Below are positions 1-7,881 of a stretch of DNA of 64,000 nt, in pieces. Origin of the DNA: Prauserella_A sp040635515 (lineage in GTDB: Bacteria > Actinomycetota > Actinomycetes > Mycobacteriales > Pseudonocardiaceae); NCBI GenBank assembly GCA_040635515.1, contig JBEYHY010000009.1, forward strand, positions 62,001-126,000. The letters run 5' to 3'. Made by a program: the position numbers and the translations under genes. Each line of letters begins with the position of its first letter. Position 1 is the stretch's first letter. Under the pieces are notes generated by a model that saw only the letters and a list, made by a program, of their open reading frames with translations, was not told the DNA's origin and made no database searches.

Positions 1-509
1 AGACCACGATGGTCGGAGCGGTTTCCGAGATCGCCCCGCTGACGACGGAAGCGTCAATGACCGAGGCGAGCGTCTCGGTAGACGACATCTCCGCGACACC
101 GAACAAGATGACGACGACGGTCGCGATGGACTTCGGTCGCATCTCGCTCGACTCCGACCTCGTCCTCTACGTCTTCGGTACTCCCGGCCAGCATCGGTTC
201 TGGTTCATGTGGGATGACCTCGCGCTCGGTGCGATCGGGGCTGTCGTATTGCTGGACACGCGCAGGCTCGCCGACGCGTTTCCCTCGATCGACTTCTTCG
301 AGAACCGCAAACTTCCTTACGTCGTGGCGATCAACTGCTTCGACCGGTTGCTGCACCACCAGATCGAGGACGTGCGGCACGCGCTGACGATCTCGCCTTC
401 GGTGCCGATCATGGCGTGCGACGCGAGAGACAGGGAATCGGCGAAGCAGGTGCTGATTTCCGTTGTGCAGCACGCCATTCAGCACGACAGCGCGCTGCAG
501 GCGGGCTGA
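1..509 (+). CDS. Conservon GTPase (CvnD-like), 5' end cut off
   Basis: This is a small Ras-like GTPase of the actinobacterial conservon type, expected to act at the membrane with a roadblock protein, a DUF742 protein and a sensor kinase. The window starts inside the P-loop: the first two bases complete a Lys codon and the next codons read Thr-Thr-Met-Val-Gly-Ala-Val, so only the end of the GKTT motif is present and the true start lies upstream. Visible motifs are the switch-II region FGTPGQHRFWFMWDD and an NCFD base-recognition motif (NKxD-like). The stop is at 507-509. Family assignment is secure; partners and signal are unknown. The next gene is 116 bases away, so this GTPase probably closes a conservon that begins outside the window. 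Confidence 0.88.
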   Translation, partial: TTMVGAVSEIAPLTTEASMTEASVSVDDISATPNKMTTTVAMDFGRISLDSDLVLYVFGTPGQHRFWFMWDDLALGAIGAVVLLDTRRLADAFPSIDFFENRKLPYVVAINCFDRLLHHQIEDVRHALTISPSVPIMACDARDRESAKQVLISVVQHAIQHDSALQAG

Positions 510-625
510 GCGGAAGCCGTACTCGCGCCCACCCGCCGTGGCTAAGGGGGACTTGTCCCAGCCTGGTTTGACCGTGCTAATAGTCTGACCGGCGAGGCGG
601 GTGTGCGCGGACGCGAGGAGATACG

Positions 626-1045
626 GTGACGGCTTCGGCACAGCAGGGTAGCTTCGGCTGGCTCATCACTGACTTCGTCCGCAGGGTGCCCGGTGCGGCT
701 CACGCGGTCGTCGTGTCCGCCGACGGGCTTCTGCTCGCGGGCTCAGAGGGCCTGCCACAGGAACGTGCGGAACAATTGTCGGCGGTTGCTTCCGGTCTTG
801 TTTCGCTCACGCTCGGAGCAGCCAGGTGTTTCGAGGCGGGAGACGTCAATCAGACTGTCGTCGAGATGGACAGGGGCTATCTGTTCCTGATGTCGATCAG
901 CGATGGTTCGTGTCTCGCGGTGCTTGCCGCGCCGACCTCGGACATCGGCACGGTGGCCTATGAGATGACGTTGCTTGTGGAACGGGTTGGGCAGCAGATG
1001 ACTCCTGAGATGCGGTCGCAGCTACAGGGCGGCATGCGTGGATAA
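626..1045 (+). CDS. Roadblock/LC7 domain protein (CvnB-like)
   Basis: A 139-residue roadblock/LC7 protein. In conservons such proteins pair with the GTPase and may modulate its nucleotide cycle. Nearly the whole chain is the roadblock fold: LITDFVRRVPGAAHAVVVSADGLLLA at the N-terminus, broken here as LITDFVRRVPG and HAVVVSADGLLLA, followed by the ERAEQLSAVASGLVSL helix and a C-terminal VGQQM helix. The GTG start at 626 follows a GAGGAG ribosome site five bases upstream. It overlaps the DUF742 gene by eight bases, so the two are probably translationally coupled. No cognate GTPase follows it; the nearest one is upstream. Confidence 0.9.
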   Translation: MTASAQQGSFGWLITDFVRRVPGAAHAVVVSADGLLLAGSEGLPQERAEQLSAVASGLVSLTLGAARCFEAGDVNQTVVEMDRGYLFLMSISDGSCLAVLAAPTSDIGTVAYEMTLLVERVGQQMTPEMRSQLQGGMRG

Positions 1046-2075
1046 CGCTGTGGACGAATGGGAAGCACTGCATCAGGGCACGGGCAGAGAGACTTTTGAT
1101 TCGCCCGGCAGGTTCGATCTCGGCAGTGTGCCCGCGTTGGCCAGGAGGCAATCCACCCGGCAGGACAAGCGGCACCCCGCGGCCCAATCAACGGACCGGT
1201 CCCGTCGTGCTCAGCAGGAGCCGGTGCACAGGGAGCGGACGGCGGTGCGGCACCAGCCTCAGCAGCCACGGCAGCAGCGGCAAACGAGCAGGGCGAAGCA
1301 CCGGCGGCCCGAGCAGGACCAGCCGTTCGAACACCGGGAGCCGGGGCAGGCCTCGTCGGCGTGGCCGGAGCCGACGGCAGGTCGACAGGAGCCGCCCCCG
1401 GCGCCCTCTCGGTACTTTCCGGAATCGCGAACGGACGGGCGCGAGATCTGGCCCGGTTATTTCGGGGCGGACGAATTCGAGCGGTATCCGGAACAGCCGA
1501 CGACGCCGAAGTTCGAGCCGGCCGTCTTGTCGGAGCGAGGCCGGTTCGACCCGTGGGAAGCAGGGTCGCCCCAGGAATGGGAGCAGGCTCCGTTTTCCGG
1601 ACGTGAACAACATTCTCCGGCGGGCGGCCACGAGCTGTTCGGGCAACCCGGGCCAGGGCGGGGAATCGCGCGACAGGACGGATACGCCGAGCCAGAGTCG
1701 CGCGAGGCCGAGCAACCGGAGCCGCCGCGATTCGAGCACAGGTCGCTGGTACGTCCGTACGCGCGAACGGGTGGCCGCACCCGGCCCGCGCAGGAATTGA
1801 ACCTCGACACCCTCGTTTCGACGAGTGCGTCGGGGCGGCGGTACGAGGCGGCCGAGACACCGGAGAAGCAGTTCATCTGCGACCTGTGTGCCGAGGTGCG
1901 CTCGATCGCCGAGATCGCCGCGTACGCGAGGCTTCCGCTCGGCGTCGTGAAGGTGATCGTCGACGACCTTGCCCGAGCGGGCGCCGTCGACATCCACCAA
2001 ACCGGCTTCGTGCTCACCGATCGCTCCTCCCAGGACTTCATGTCCCGCATCCTCGACGGCCTGCGAGCCCTGTGA
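1038..2075 (+). CDS. DUF742 protein (CvnC-like) with long low-complexity N-terminus
   Basis: A 345-residue protein with a DUF742 domain at the C-terminus (about residues 245-345), a winged-helix-like module found in conservons. Recognisable stretches are LNLDTLVSTSASGRRYEA, the segment EVRSIAEIAAYARLPLGVV and VDDLARAGAVDIH. Residues 1-240 are rich in Arg, Gln, Glu, Pro and Gly and are probably disordered. This tail is much longer than in a minimal CvnC of about 120 residues. The GTG at 1038 overlaps the roadblock stop; a later start cannot be excluded, but codon usage stays gene-like through the tail. It ends just before a 30-bp tandem array. Function is inferred from family context only. Confidence 0.85.
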   Translation: MDNAVDEWEALHQGTGRETFDSPGRFDLGSVPALARRQSTRQDKRHPAAQSTDRSRRAQQEPVHRERTAVRHQPQQPRQQRQTSRAKHRRPEQDQPFEHREPGQASSAWPEPTAGRQEPPPAPSRYFPESRTDGREIWPGYFGADEFERYPEQPTTPKFEPAVLSERGRFDPWEAGSPQEWEQAPFSGREQHSPAGGHELFGQPGPGRGIARQDGYAEPESREAEQPEPPRFEHRSLVRPYARTGGRTRPAQELNLDTLVSTSASGRRYEAAETPEKQFICDLCAEVRSIAEIAAYARLPLGVVKVIVDDLARAGAVDIHQTGFVLTDRSSQDFMSRILDGLRAL

Positions 2076-2080
2076 GCCGG

Positions 2081-2200
2081 TAACGGAAGCAAGGGAGCCT
2101 TACTAGCGGGTAACGGCAGCAAAGCTCCCTCGCTACCGCGGAACGGGAGCAAAGCTCCCTTGCTTCCGGAAAACGGGAGCAAAGCTCCCTTGCTCCCACG
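2081..2200. repeat. 30-bp tandem repeat, four units, each with a hairpin
   Basis: Four adjoining units start at 2081, 2111, 2141 and 2171 with an exact 30-base period. The shared core is AACGGGAGCAAAGCTCCCTT, in which GGGAGC and GCTCCC pair across AAA. Units three and four are closest to each other and unit one is the most diverged. The array fills the gap between two converging genes and may act as a two-way terminator. Because the period is a multiple of three, every frame through it gives a ten-residue repeat. Confidence 0.9.
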
Positions 2201-2212
2201 AGGTCGGTGGGG

Positions 2213-4492
2213 CTACTCGTCTTCGACGAGGGCGGCTGAGGTGATGCGGTGGAGTGGGTACCGTTCGTTTTCCGAGCTCTCCAGCATTCCACCGCCGACG
2301 CGAACCGGGGTGACCACACGTTGCCTCGCGGTGCCGTGCGCGTCGACGAACCCGATCCACACCTCGCGCTGTTCGCGCGTGGCCTGCGCCAGCAGCGCCA
2401 GCGTCGCCGACGTGTCCGCCCCGCCGCCGGCGGGAAGCCGGACGACGGTCCCCCTTCTGCTGCTCGCCGCCCTGTCACCCGCCCTCAGGTGGGTGATCAC
2501 GGCCGCGAGTTGCTCGGCGCCGATGGCACTCGGCTCGCCGACCCTGCGCACCTGCCTTCCCCGCGCGGGAATGCGACGGCCGCTCGGCCGAAGGTCGAGT
2601 ATCCGCCCGTCGGGACCTTCCGCCGCGGGCGCGAATCCCGCCGCCCTGAGTCCGTCCAGCATCTCCGCAAGCGGATAGGGGGTCACCAGCACGGTCGGCG
2701 CGATCTTGCGCAACTCGTAGCGCGAGGCGACCTGATTGCTCATGACCTCGGCAAGCAGCACCTCGTCATCGCAGCGCAGGAATGCCGCCGAGGCACCACC
2801 TCGCAGCCGTCCGTGCCGCCGGGACACGTCGTCGATGAGGTACTCCAGCGACTGCGGAACCGGGGTCGCCGACCGCGTGCGGAACAGTTCCTGCAGTTCG
2901 GAGGCCGTCTTACCGCTGTCGAGTGCCCTGCGCACCGACGCCTCCGTCACCCGGTAGACGGTCGCGTGGCCCGCTGACTCCACGTCCGCGACGGCCATGA
3001 TCTCCGTGGCCAGTTCGGGTTCAAGCGGGCCTGGCGCCACAACGGTCAGGTCCGCCTGCACCAGCACGTGACCCACCGGCTTCGGCATGGCCTCCGCCAT
3101 CGCGGCCGCGGCGCCGTGTGGGTCGTCGGCGAGCAAAGCCGCCGCCGACGACGTCAACGCACCCAGTGCGACGGCTCCGATCGCGGTGGCCTCCGCCATC
3201 GCCCAGCGCACCGTTTCGTCCCTGAGCCGCCCACCCCTGCGCGGAGCGCGCCACGCCAGCAGCGCGACCAGCTCGTCGACACTCTTGACCCCGGCCCCCT
3301 CGGGAAGCGCGGCGAGAGCGTCGAGCACCCTTCGCCGTCCCGACGGGGCGAGTGGCCTTCTCAGGTCCTCCGACAGCGGCGCGAGCGCCTTGTCCTTCGC
3401 GTCGCGTTCCCCCGCCAGTCCCGGTAGCCGGGGCAGGTCAAGCCATGCTTGAGCGAGCGTCAACCAGCGGCCGGAAGGTGGCGAGGCCAGCCACGAATCG
3501 GTCAGCGTCGTCGGCACCCACTCGGAACTCATCTCCTCGCTGGTCGCCACGAGACCGGCTCCCGCGAGCAACTCGACGAGCAGCGTCGCCCTCGTGTCGC
3601 CCACGTCCAGCTCACGGGCGATCCTGCGCAATTCCCGCACCCCGAGCCCGCCGGACTTCAGTACCGGGGACGGCTGCGTCGACCAGAGCTGGAGCAGGGT
3701 CTCGGCGTGCCGCAGGAACTCCATCGCCTCACCGGCGGCGGCCTGATCCACTGTGGACTGCTGATGCGGACTCACCGGCAACGCCGGCTCCGACAGCACG
3801 TCGCCGGTGTGGACGACACCACCCCGCAACGCGATTCCCAGCTCGGCAGGCAGCTCGACGGTCTGGTCGTCCCTGCGCCGCAGCAGTTTCCTCGCCAGCA
3901 GCTTCTGGACAGGCGTCGTCGCGGAGGCGAGCGGAATGTCGAGTGCGGCGTCCTTCGTACGGCCGATGGGCGGACCAGCGGCGAGCGTGCGCAGCAAAGC
4001 CCGCTCGTCGTCGCCCGCGTCGGCGAGCGCGGAATCGAGTTCGGCGGGTTCGAGGGCTGGCGCCGCCGTTCCCAGCCCCGCCGGGAACGGCCCGAACACC
4101 TCGCGGGCCGATGGCGCGACGCTCAGCTCGTCGTCCGTGCCCCAGACAAGCGCGAGGTCGCGAAGGGTGTCGAGCGCGGAGCTGATCGCGGTGAGCCTGC
4201 GTGTCTCCGCGTGCGCTTCCGCTTCCGGGCCGCCGATGAGCGTGGCGAGCTCCTGTGTGCTCACCGGCTCGGTGTCGGCGCCGGCCACCAGAAGGCACTC
4301 CAGCACGGCGATGGTCGCGGTATCCAGGTTCTCGCACGCGCGGGCTATCGACCCCGCGGTACCCGCGCGAGTCGCCAGCACACCGGAATCGGCGGGTGGC
4401 GGAGTCGCGAGATCGCGCCGGGCACGCAGCAGTGCGGTCAGCGTGTCGTCGGTGGCCGAGCGTAGCCATTCCGCGAGCGAGGATGCGGCCAT
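2213..4492 (-). CDS. Helicase-associated domain protein (Rv0862c-like)
   Basis: A protein of about 759 residues resembling the actinobacterial helicase C-terminal-domain/XPB-associated family (M. tuberculosis Rv0862c, next to the XPB helicase ercc3 in that genome). It has no visible Walker A or DEAD-box motif, so it is unlikely to be a helicase alone; a partner role in DNA repair or transcription is inferred. The ATG at 4492 gives an N-terminus MAASSLAEWLRSATDDTL. An open frame continues upstream to 4732, but that part overlaps the start of the divergent small gene and lacks family-like sequence. The XPB partner is not next to it in this window; conservon genes occupy that side. Confidence 0.75.
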   Translation of the reverse strand: MAASSLAEWLRSATDDTLTALLRARRDLATPPPADSGVLATRAGTAGSIARACENLDTATIAVLECLLVAGADTEPVSTQELATLIGGPEAEAHAETRRLTAISSALDTLRDLALVWGTDDELSVAPSAREVFGPFPAGLGTAAPALEPAELDSALADAGDDERALLRTLAAGPPIGRTKDAALDIPLASATTPVQKLLARKLLRRRDDQTVELPAELGIALRGGVVHTGDVLSEPALPVSPHQQSTVDQAAAGEAMEFLRHAETLLQLWSTQPSPVLKSGGLGVRELRRIARELDVGDTRATLLVELLAGAGLVATSEEMSSEWVPTTLTDSWLASPPSGRWLTLAQAWLDLPRLPGLAGERDAKDKALAPLSEDLRRPLAPSGRRRVLDALAALPEGAGVKSVDELVALLAWRAPRRGGRLRDETVRWAMAEATAIGAVALGALTSSAAALLADDPHGAAAAMAEAMPKPVGHVLVQADLTVVAPGPLEPELATEIMAVADVESAGHATVYRVTEASVRRALDSGKTASELQELFRTRSATPVPQSLEYLIDDVSRRHGRLRGGASAAFLRCDDEVLLAEVMSNQVASRYELRKIAPTVLVTPYPLAEMLDGLRAAGFAPAAEGPDGRILDLRPSGRRIPARGRQVRRVGEPSAIGAEQLAAVITHLRAGDRAASSRRGTVVRLPAGGGADTSATLALLAQATREQREVWIGFVDAHGTARQRVVTPVRVGGGMLESSENERYPLHRITSAALVEDE

Positions 4493-4567
4493 CACCAACC
4501 ACGATATCCCGTGCGTGACGCCATCAGGCACACTGTGGTCATCGTTGGTCGAAGTGTGGAGGACGAC

Positions 4568-4762
4568 GTGGCGAAGGGCGACAGCCGGAACAGCAAGCGG
4601 ATCGACCCGACTTGGCCCGAGGTGCCAGAAGGAGAGAAGCACTCCGTTTCCGAACTCGCGGCGGACCGGCAGGGCGCGCTCTCGCCGTTCGGCGAGGTGA
4701 CGTTCCCACTGCCCGCGGTTCCCTACGAGCACCCCGAAACGGTCATCAACAACACTCCGTAG
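4568..4762 (+). CDS. Small conserved actinobacterial protein (Rv0863-like)
   Basis: A 64-residue protein beginning MAKGDSRNSKRIDPTW and ending HPETVINNTP. It has no membrane segment or known catalytic motif and is rich in charged residues and proline. The GTG at 4568 is chosen because GGAGG lies five bases upstream; earlier in-frame GTG codons (4511, 4556) lack such a site. It is divergent from the helicase-associated gene and precedes the malic enzyme, the position held by Rv0863 in M. tuberculosis as I recall it. Function unknown. Confidence 0.7.
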   Translation: MAKGDSRNSKRIDPTWPEVPEGEKHSVSELAADRQGALSPFGEVTFPLPAVPYEHPETVINNTP

Positions 4763-4864
4763 GGGTTACCCGCGGGTCACCGGTCCTGGCCGTCGGTGGT
4801 CCCGGTCACGGGACTAGTGTTTTCCCCGTATCCGGCCGTTTTTCTCGATGCGGGGGTAGTGCAC

Positions 4865-6274
4865 ATGCCGGTTCCCGGCCCCGGTTATTCCATCACCGTG
4901 CGACTTGAGGCACCTCCCTCTGCGAGCGCGGCCGGCGATCTGACCACGGCGATCGGCCAGGTCGGTGGGGTACTCACGGCGTTCGACATCGTCGAGTCCC
5001 ATGCCGATGCCATCGTCGTCGACATCACCGCCAACGTCTCGTCGGCCGACCACGCCGAGGACATGACGAAGGCGCTCAACGCACTTCCCGGCGTGAACGT
5101 CAGGAAGGTGTCCGACCGCACCTTCCTGATGCATCTCGGCGGCAAGCTCGAAGTCAACCCCAAGGTCGCACTGCGCAACAGGGACGATCTCTCCCGCGCC
5201 TACACGCCGGGCGTCGCGAGGGTCTGTCAGGCCATCGCCGCGAACCCCGAGGACGCGCGCAGGCTCACCATCAAGCGCAACACCGTCGCGGTCGTCACCG
5301 ACGGATCCGCCGTTCTGGGGCTCGGCAACATCGGCCCCGCCGCCGCGTTGCCGGTGATGGAGGGAAAGGCGGCGCTGTTCAAGAAGTTCGCGGGCGTCGA
5401 CGCCTGGCCGGTGTGCCTCGACACCCAGGACACCGAGGAAATCATCCGCATCGTCAAGGCGCTCGCTCCCGTCTACGCGGGTATCAATCTTGAGGACATC
5501 GCCGCGCCGCGGTGCTTCGAGATCGAGGCACGACTGCGCGAGCAGCTCGACATTCCGGTCTTCCACGACGACCAGCACGGCACCGCCATCGTGGTGGTCG
5601 CGGCCCTGCGCAACGCGCTTCGGGTGGTGAACAAGCCGATCGAGGACTGCAAGATCGTCGTCAGCGGTGTCGGGGCGGCCGGCTCGGCCATCATCCGGCT
5701 GCTGCTGCGCAAGTCGCCCGCCGACATCATCGCCGCCGACATCGAGGGCATCGTGCATTCCGGCCGGTCCAATCTCGACAACAGCCTCGCCTGGGTCGCC
5801 GAGCACACCAACAAGGACAACGTGTCGGGCACCCTGCACGACGCGCTTGTCGGCGCCGACGTGTTCATCGGCGTTTCCGCGCCGAACCTCTTCGGCGCGG
5901 AGCAGGTCGCGACCATGGCCGACGACGCCGTCGTTTTCGCGCTCGCCAACCCCGACCCCGAGATCGACCCGCTCGAAGCACAGAAGCACGCGGCCGTGGT
6001 GGCGACCGGCCGCAGCGACTACCCGAACCAGATCAACAACGTGCTGGCCTTCCCCGGAGTGTTCCGGGGTCTGCTCGACGCCCAGGCGCACCATATCGAC
6101 GACGACATGTTGCTCGCCGCGGCCAACGCCATCGCCGATGTCGTCGACGACAGGCTCAACGCGTCGTTCATCGTGCCGAGCGTCTTCGACGCCGCCGTCG
6201 CTCCCGCCGTCGCCGACGCCGTCAAGGCGGCCGCGCAGAAAGAAGCGAAGGAAGAAGTAGCCTCGACGTCGTGA
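4865..6274 (+). CDS. NAD-type malic enzyme with N-terminal ACT domain
   Basis: A 469-residue malate dehydrogenase (decarboxylating), converting malate to pyruvate and CO2 with reduction of NAD(P). Residues 1 to about 85 form an ACT-like regulatory domain (YSITVRLEAPP onward), suggesting allosteric control by an amino acid or similar ligand. The malic domain shows YTPGVARVCQ, the metal-site segment FHDDQHGTAIVVVAAL and the Rossmann segment VSGVGAAGSAI. The ATG at 4865 has a G-rich ribosome site eight bases upstream; a GTG at 4859 is possible. Its stop TGA overlaps the moaC GTG (GTGA), so moaC is translationally coupled to it, an unexpected link between carbon metabolism and cofactor synthesis. 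Confidence 0.9.
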   Translation: MPVPGPGYSITVRLEAPPSASAAGDLTTAIGQVGGVLTAFDIVESHADAIVVDITANVSSADHAEDMTKALNALPGVNVRKVSDRTFLMHLGGKLEVNPKVALRNRDDLSRAYTPGVARVCQAIAANPEDARRLTIKRNTVAVVTDGSAVLGLGNIGPAAALPVMEGKAALFKKFAGVDAWPVCLDTQDTEEIIRIVKALAPVYAGINLEDIAAPRCFEIEARLREQLDIPVFHDDQHGTAIVVVAALRNALRVVNKPIEDCKIVVSGVGAAGSAIIRLLLRKSPADIIAADIEGIVHSGRSNLDNSLAWVAEHTNKDNVSGTLHDALVGADVFIGVSAPNLFGAEQVATMADDAVVFALANPDPEIDPLEAQKHAAVVATGRSDYPNQINNVLAFPGVFRGLLDAQAHHIDDDMLLAAANAIADVVDDRLNASFIVPSVFDAAVAPAVADAVKAAAQKEAKEEVASTS

Positions 6275-6750
6275 GTGAACTGAGCCACGTCGACGAGCAG
6301 GGCACCGCCCGCATGGTCGACGTCTCCGCGAAGGCGGTCACCGCGCGTACCGCGGTGGCCAGTGGCAGGGTGCGCACCACGACGGAGGTGCTCGGCCTGC
6401 TCTCAGCGGGTGGCCTTCCCAAGGGCGACGCGCTGGCCACCGCGAGGATCGCGGGCGTGATGGGAGCGAAACGCACGCCGGAGCTGATCCCGCTGTGCCA
6501 CCAGATCGCGCTGACCAAGGTCGACATCGAGTTCGAGCTGGAACCCGACAGCGTGCACATCACGGCCACCGCACGTACCAGCGACCGCACCGGCGTCGAG
6601 ATGGAAGCACTCACCGCGGTCGCCGTTGCCGGGCTCACCCTGCACGACATGATCAAGGCGGTCGACCCCGCCGCGACGCTCGACGGGGTACGTCTTGAGA
6701 GCAAGGACGGCGGAAAGACAGGAAGCTGGCGGCGAGAGGACGAGGCATGA
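6271..6750 (+). CDS. moaC: Cyclic pyranopterin monophosphate synthase MoaC
   Basis: A 159-residue MoaC, which converts the MoaA product to cyclic pyranopterin monophosphate, the second step of molybdenum cofactor synthesis. Family hallmarks are HVDEQGTARMVDVSAKAV at the start, LIPLCHQIALTKVD in the middle and KAVDPAATLDGVRLESKDGG near the end. The GTG start at 6271 shares bases with the malic enzyme stop. Its own stop region overlaps the ATG of the next gene by four bases, so moaC and mogA-moaE form a tight operon. Length is normal for the family. Confidence 0.95.
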   Translation: MSELSHVDEQGTARMVDVSAKAVTARTAVASGRVRTTTEVLGLLSAGGLPKGDALATARIAGVMGAKRTPELIPLCHQIALTKVDIEFELEPDSVHITATARTSDRTGVEMEALTAVAVAGLTLHDMIKAVDPAATLDGVRLESKDGGKTGSWRREDEA

Positions 6751-7688
6751 CGCGCACAGCCAGGGTGATCGTGGCTTCGAACAGGGCAGCCGCGGGGGTG
6801 TACGCCGACCAGACCGGGCCGATCATCGCGAAATGGCTGACCGAGCGGTCCTACGACGTGCCGGAGCCGCTCGTCGTCGCGGACGGTGAGCCGGTCGCGC
6901 GGGCGCTGAGGGAGAGCCTCGCCGACGACGTCGACGTCATCATCACGACAGGCGGAACCGGAATCTCACCCACCGATCGCACCCCGGAAGCCACCTCGGG
7001 AGTGCTGGAACTTGAGCTTCCCGGCCTGGCCGACGCAGTGCGGGCCGCGGGACAGGACAAGGTGCCCGCCGCGATGCTGTCGCGAGGCACGGCGGGTGTC
7101 GCGGGTGGCACGCTGATCGTCAACCTTCCGGGTTCCCGCGGCGGGGTCAACGACGGGCTCGACGTACTTGCCGACGTGCTCGACCACGCGGTCGACCAGC
7201 TTGCGGGCGGAGATCACCCGAGGAACACGGAACCGGTTGCTCCTCCCGACAGCGGTGGCGCCCCCGCGAGGGTGGCGCTGGCCCAGGTGACCGAGAGCGA
7301 GCTTTCCGTAGAGGAGCACGCCCAGCTTGTCAGGGACGCCGGTGCCGGAGCGGTCGTGTCTTTCGGCGGGGTCGTTCGCGACCACGACGAGGGCCGCTCG
7401 GTGACGTCGCTGTTCTACGAGGGCCACCCGAGCGCGGGCGAGGTGCTTGCCAGGGTTGTCGCGGAGGTCGCGGGGCACAGGGCGGGGCTGCGTGCGGTCG
7501 CCGTGAGCCACCGGCTCGGTGCTCTTGAGATCGGTGACGTCGCGCTTGCCTGTGCGGTTGCCGCCGACCACCGCGTCGAGGCGTTCGCCGCCTGCGCCGA
7601 ACTGGTCGACGAGGTGAAGGCCAGGCTGCCGGTGTGGAAGCACCAGAGGTTCACCGACGGCACCGACGAGTGGGTCAACTCGCCCTAG
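6747..7688 (+). CDS. MogA/MoaB-MoaE fusion for molybdopterin synthesis
   Basis: A 313-residue fusion. Residues 1 to about 160 are a MogA/MoaB domain (molybdopterin adenylylation) with the motif TTGGTGISPTDRTPEAT and the later segment NLPGSRGGVNDGL. After a linker rich in Pro and Gly, residues 175-313 form MoaE, the large subunit of molybdopterin synthase, with SFGGVVRDHDEG, LFYEGHPSAGEVL, HRLGALEIGD and the lysine segment LPVWKHQRF. The MoaE half needs the separate MoaD encoded at 9269-9637. M. tuberculosis has mog and moaE2 as separate neighbours at the same place, so here they are joined. Start ATG overlaps the moaC end. Confidence 0.93.
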   Translation: MTRTARVIVASNRAAAGVYADQTGPIIAKWLTERSYDVPEPLVVADGEPVARALRESLADDVDVIITTGGTGISPTDRTPEATSGVLELELPGLADAVRAAGQDKVPAAMLSRGTAGVAGGTLIVNLPGSRGGVNDGLDVLADVLDHAVDQLAGGDHPRNTEPVAPPDSGGAPARVALAQVTESELSVEEHAQLVRDAGAGAVVSFGGVVRDHDEGRSVTSLFYEGHPSAGEVLARVVAEVAGHRAGLRAVAVSHRLGALEIGDVALACAVAADHRVEAFAACAELVDEVKARLPVWKHQRFTDGTDEWVNSP

Positions 7689-7770
7689 CGATTCCGCCGT
7701 CCTGAGGCGGGGCGTACCGGGCTGTCGGACGTACGGCGGCGGATCCACGAACAGCAGACCCTGGAACGGG

Positions 7771-7809
7771 CGAGGGCCCCACCGTCCGGGGGACACGGTG
7801 GGGCCCTCG
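7771..7809. terminator. Two-way terminator between moa genes and rpfA
   Basis: A perfect 15-bp stem (7771-7785 with 7795-7809) and a nine-base loop lie between the converging mogA-moaE and rpfA genes. The stem is almost all G/C. No long T-run follows, which is common for actinobacterial terminators. Confidence 0.8.
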
Positions 7810-7881
7810 CGTGCCGGCTGAACGGGACGATCAGCCGGCACCCGCGCCATTGTGTTGCTGACGCACGTGACCGTTAACGGG

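Noticed and set aside
54..641. Minus-strand frame opposite the conservon GTPase
   Set aside because: Shadow of the GTPase gene with no family features.
2081..2200. CRISPR-like array
   Set aside because: Units adjoin without unique spacers, contain short hairpins and there is no cas gene nearby.
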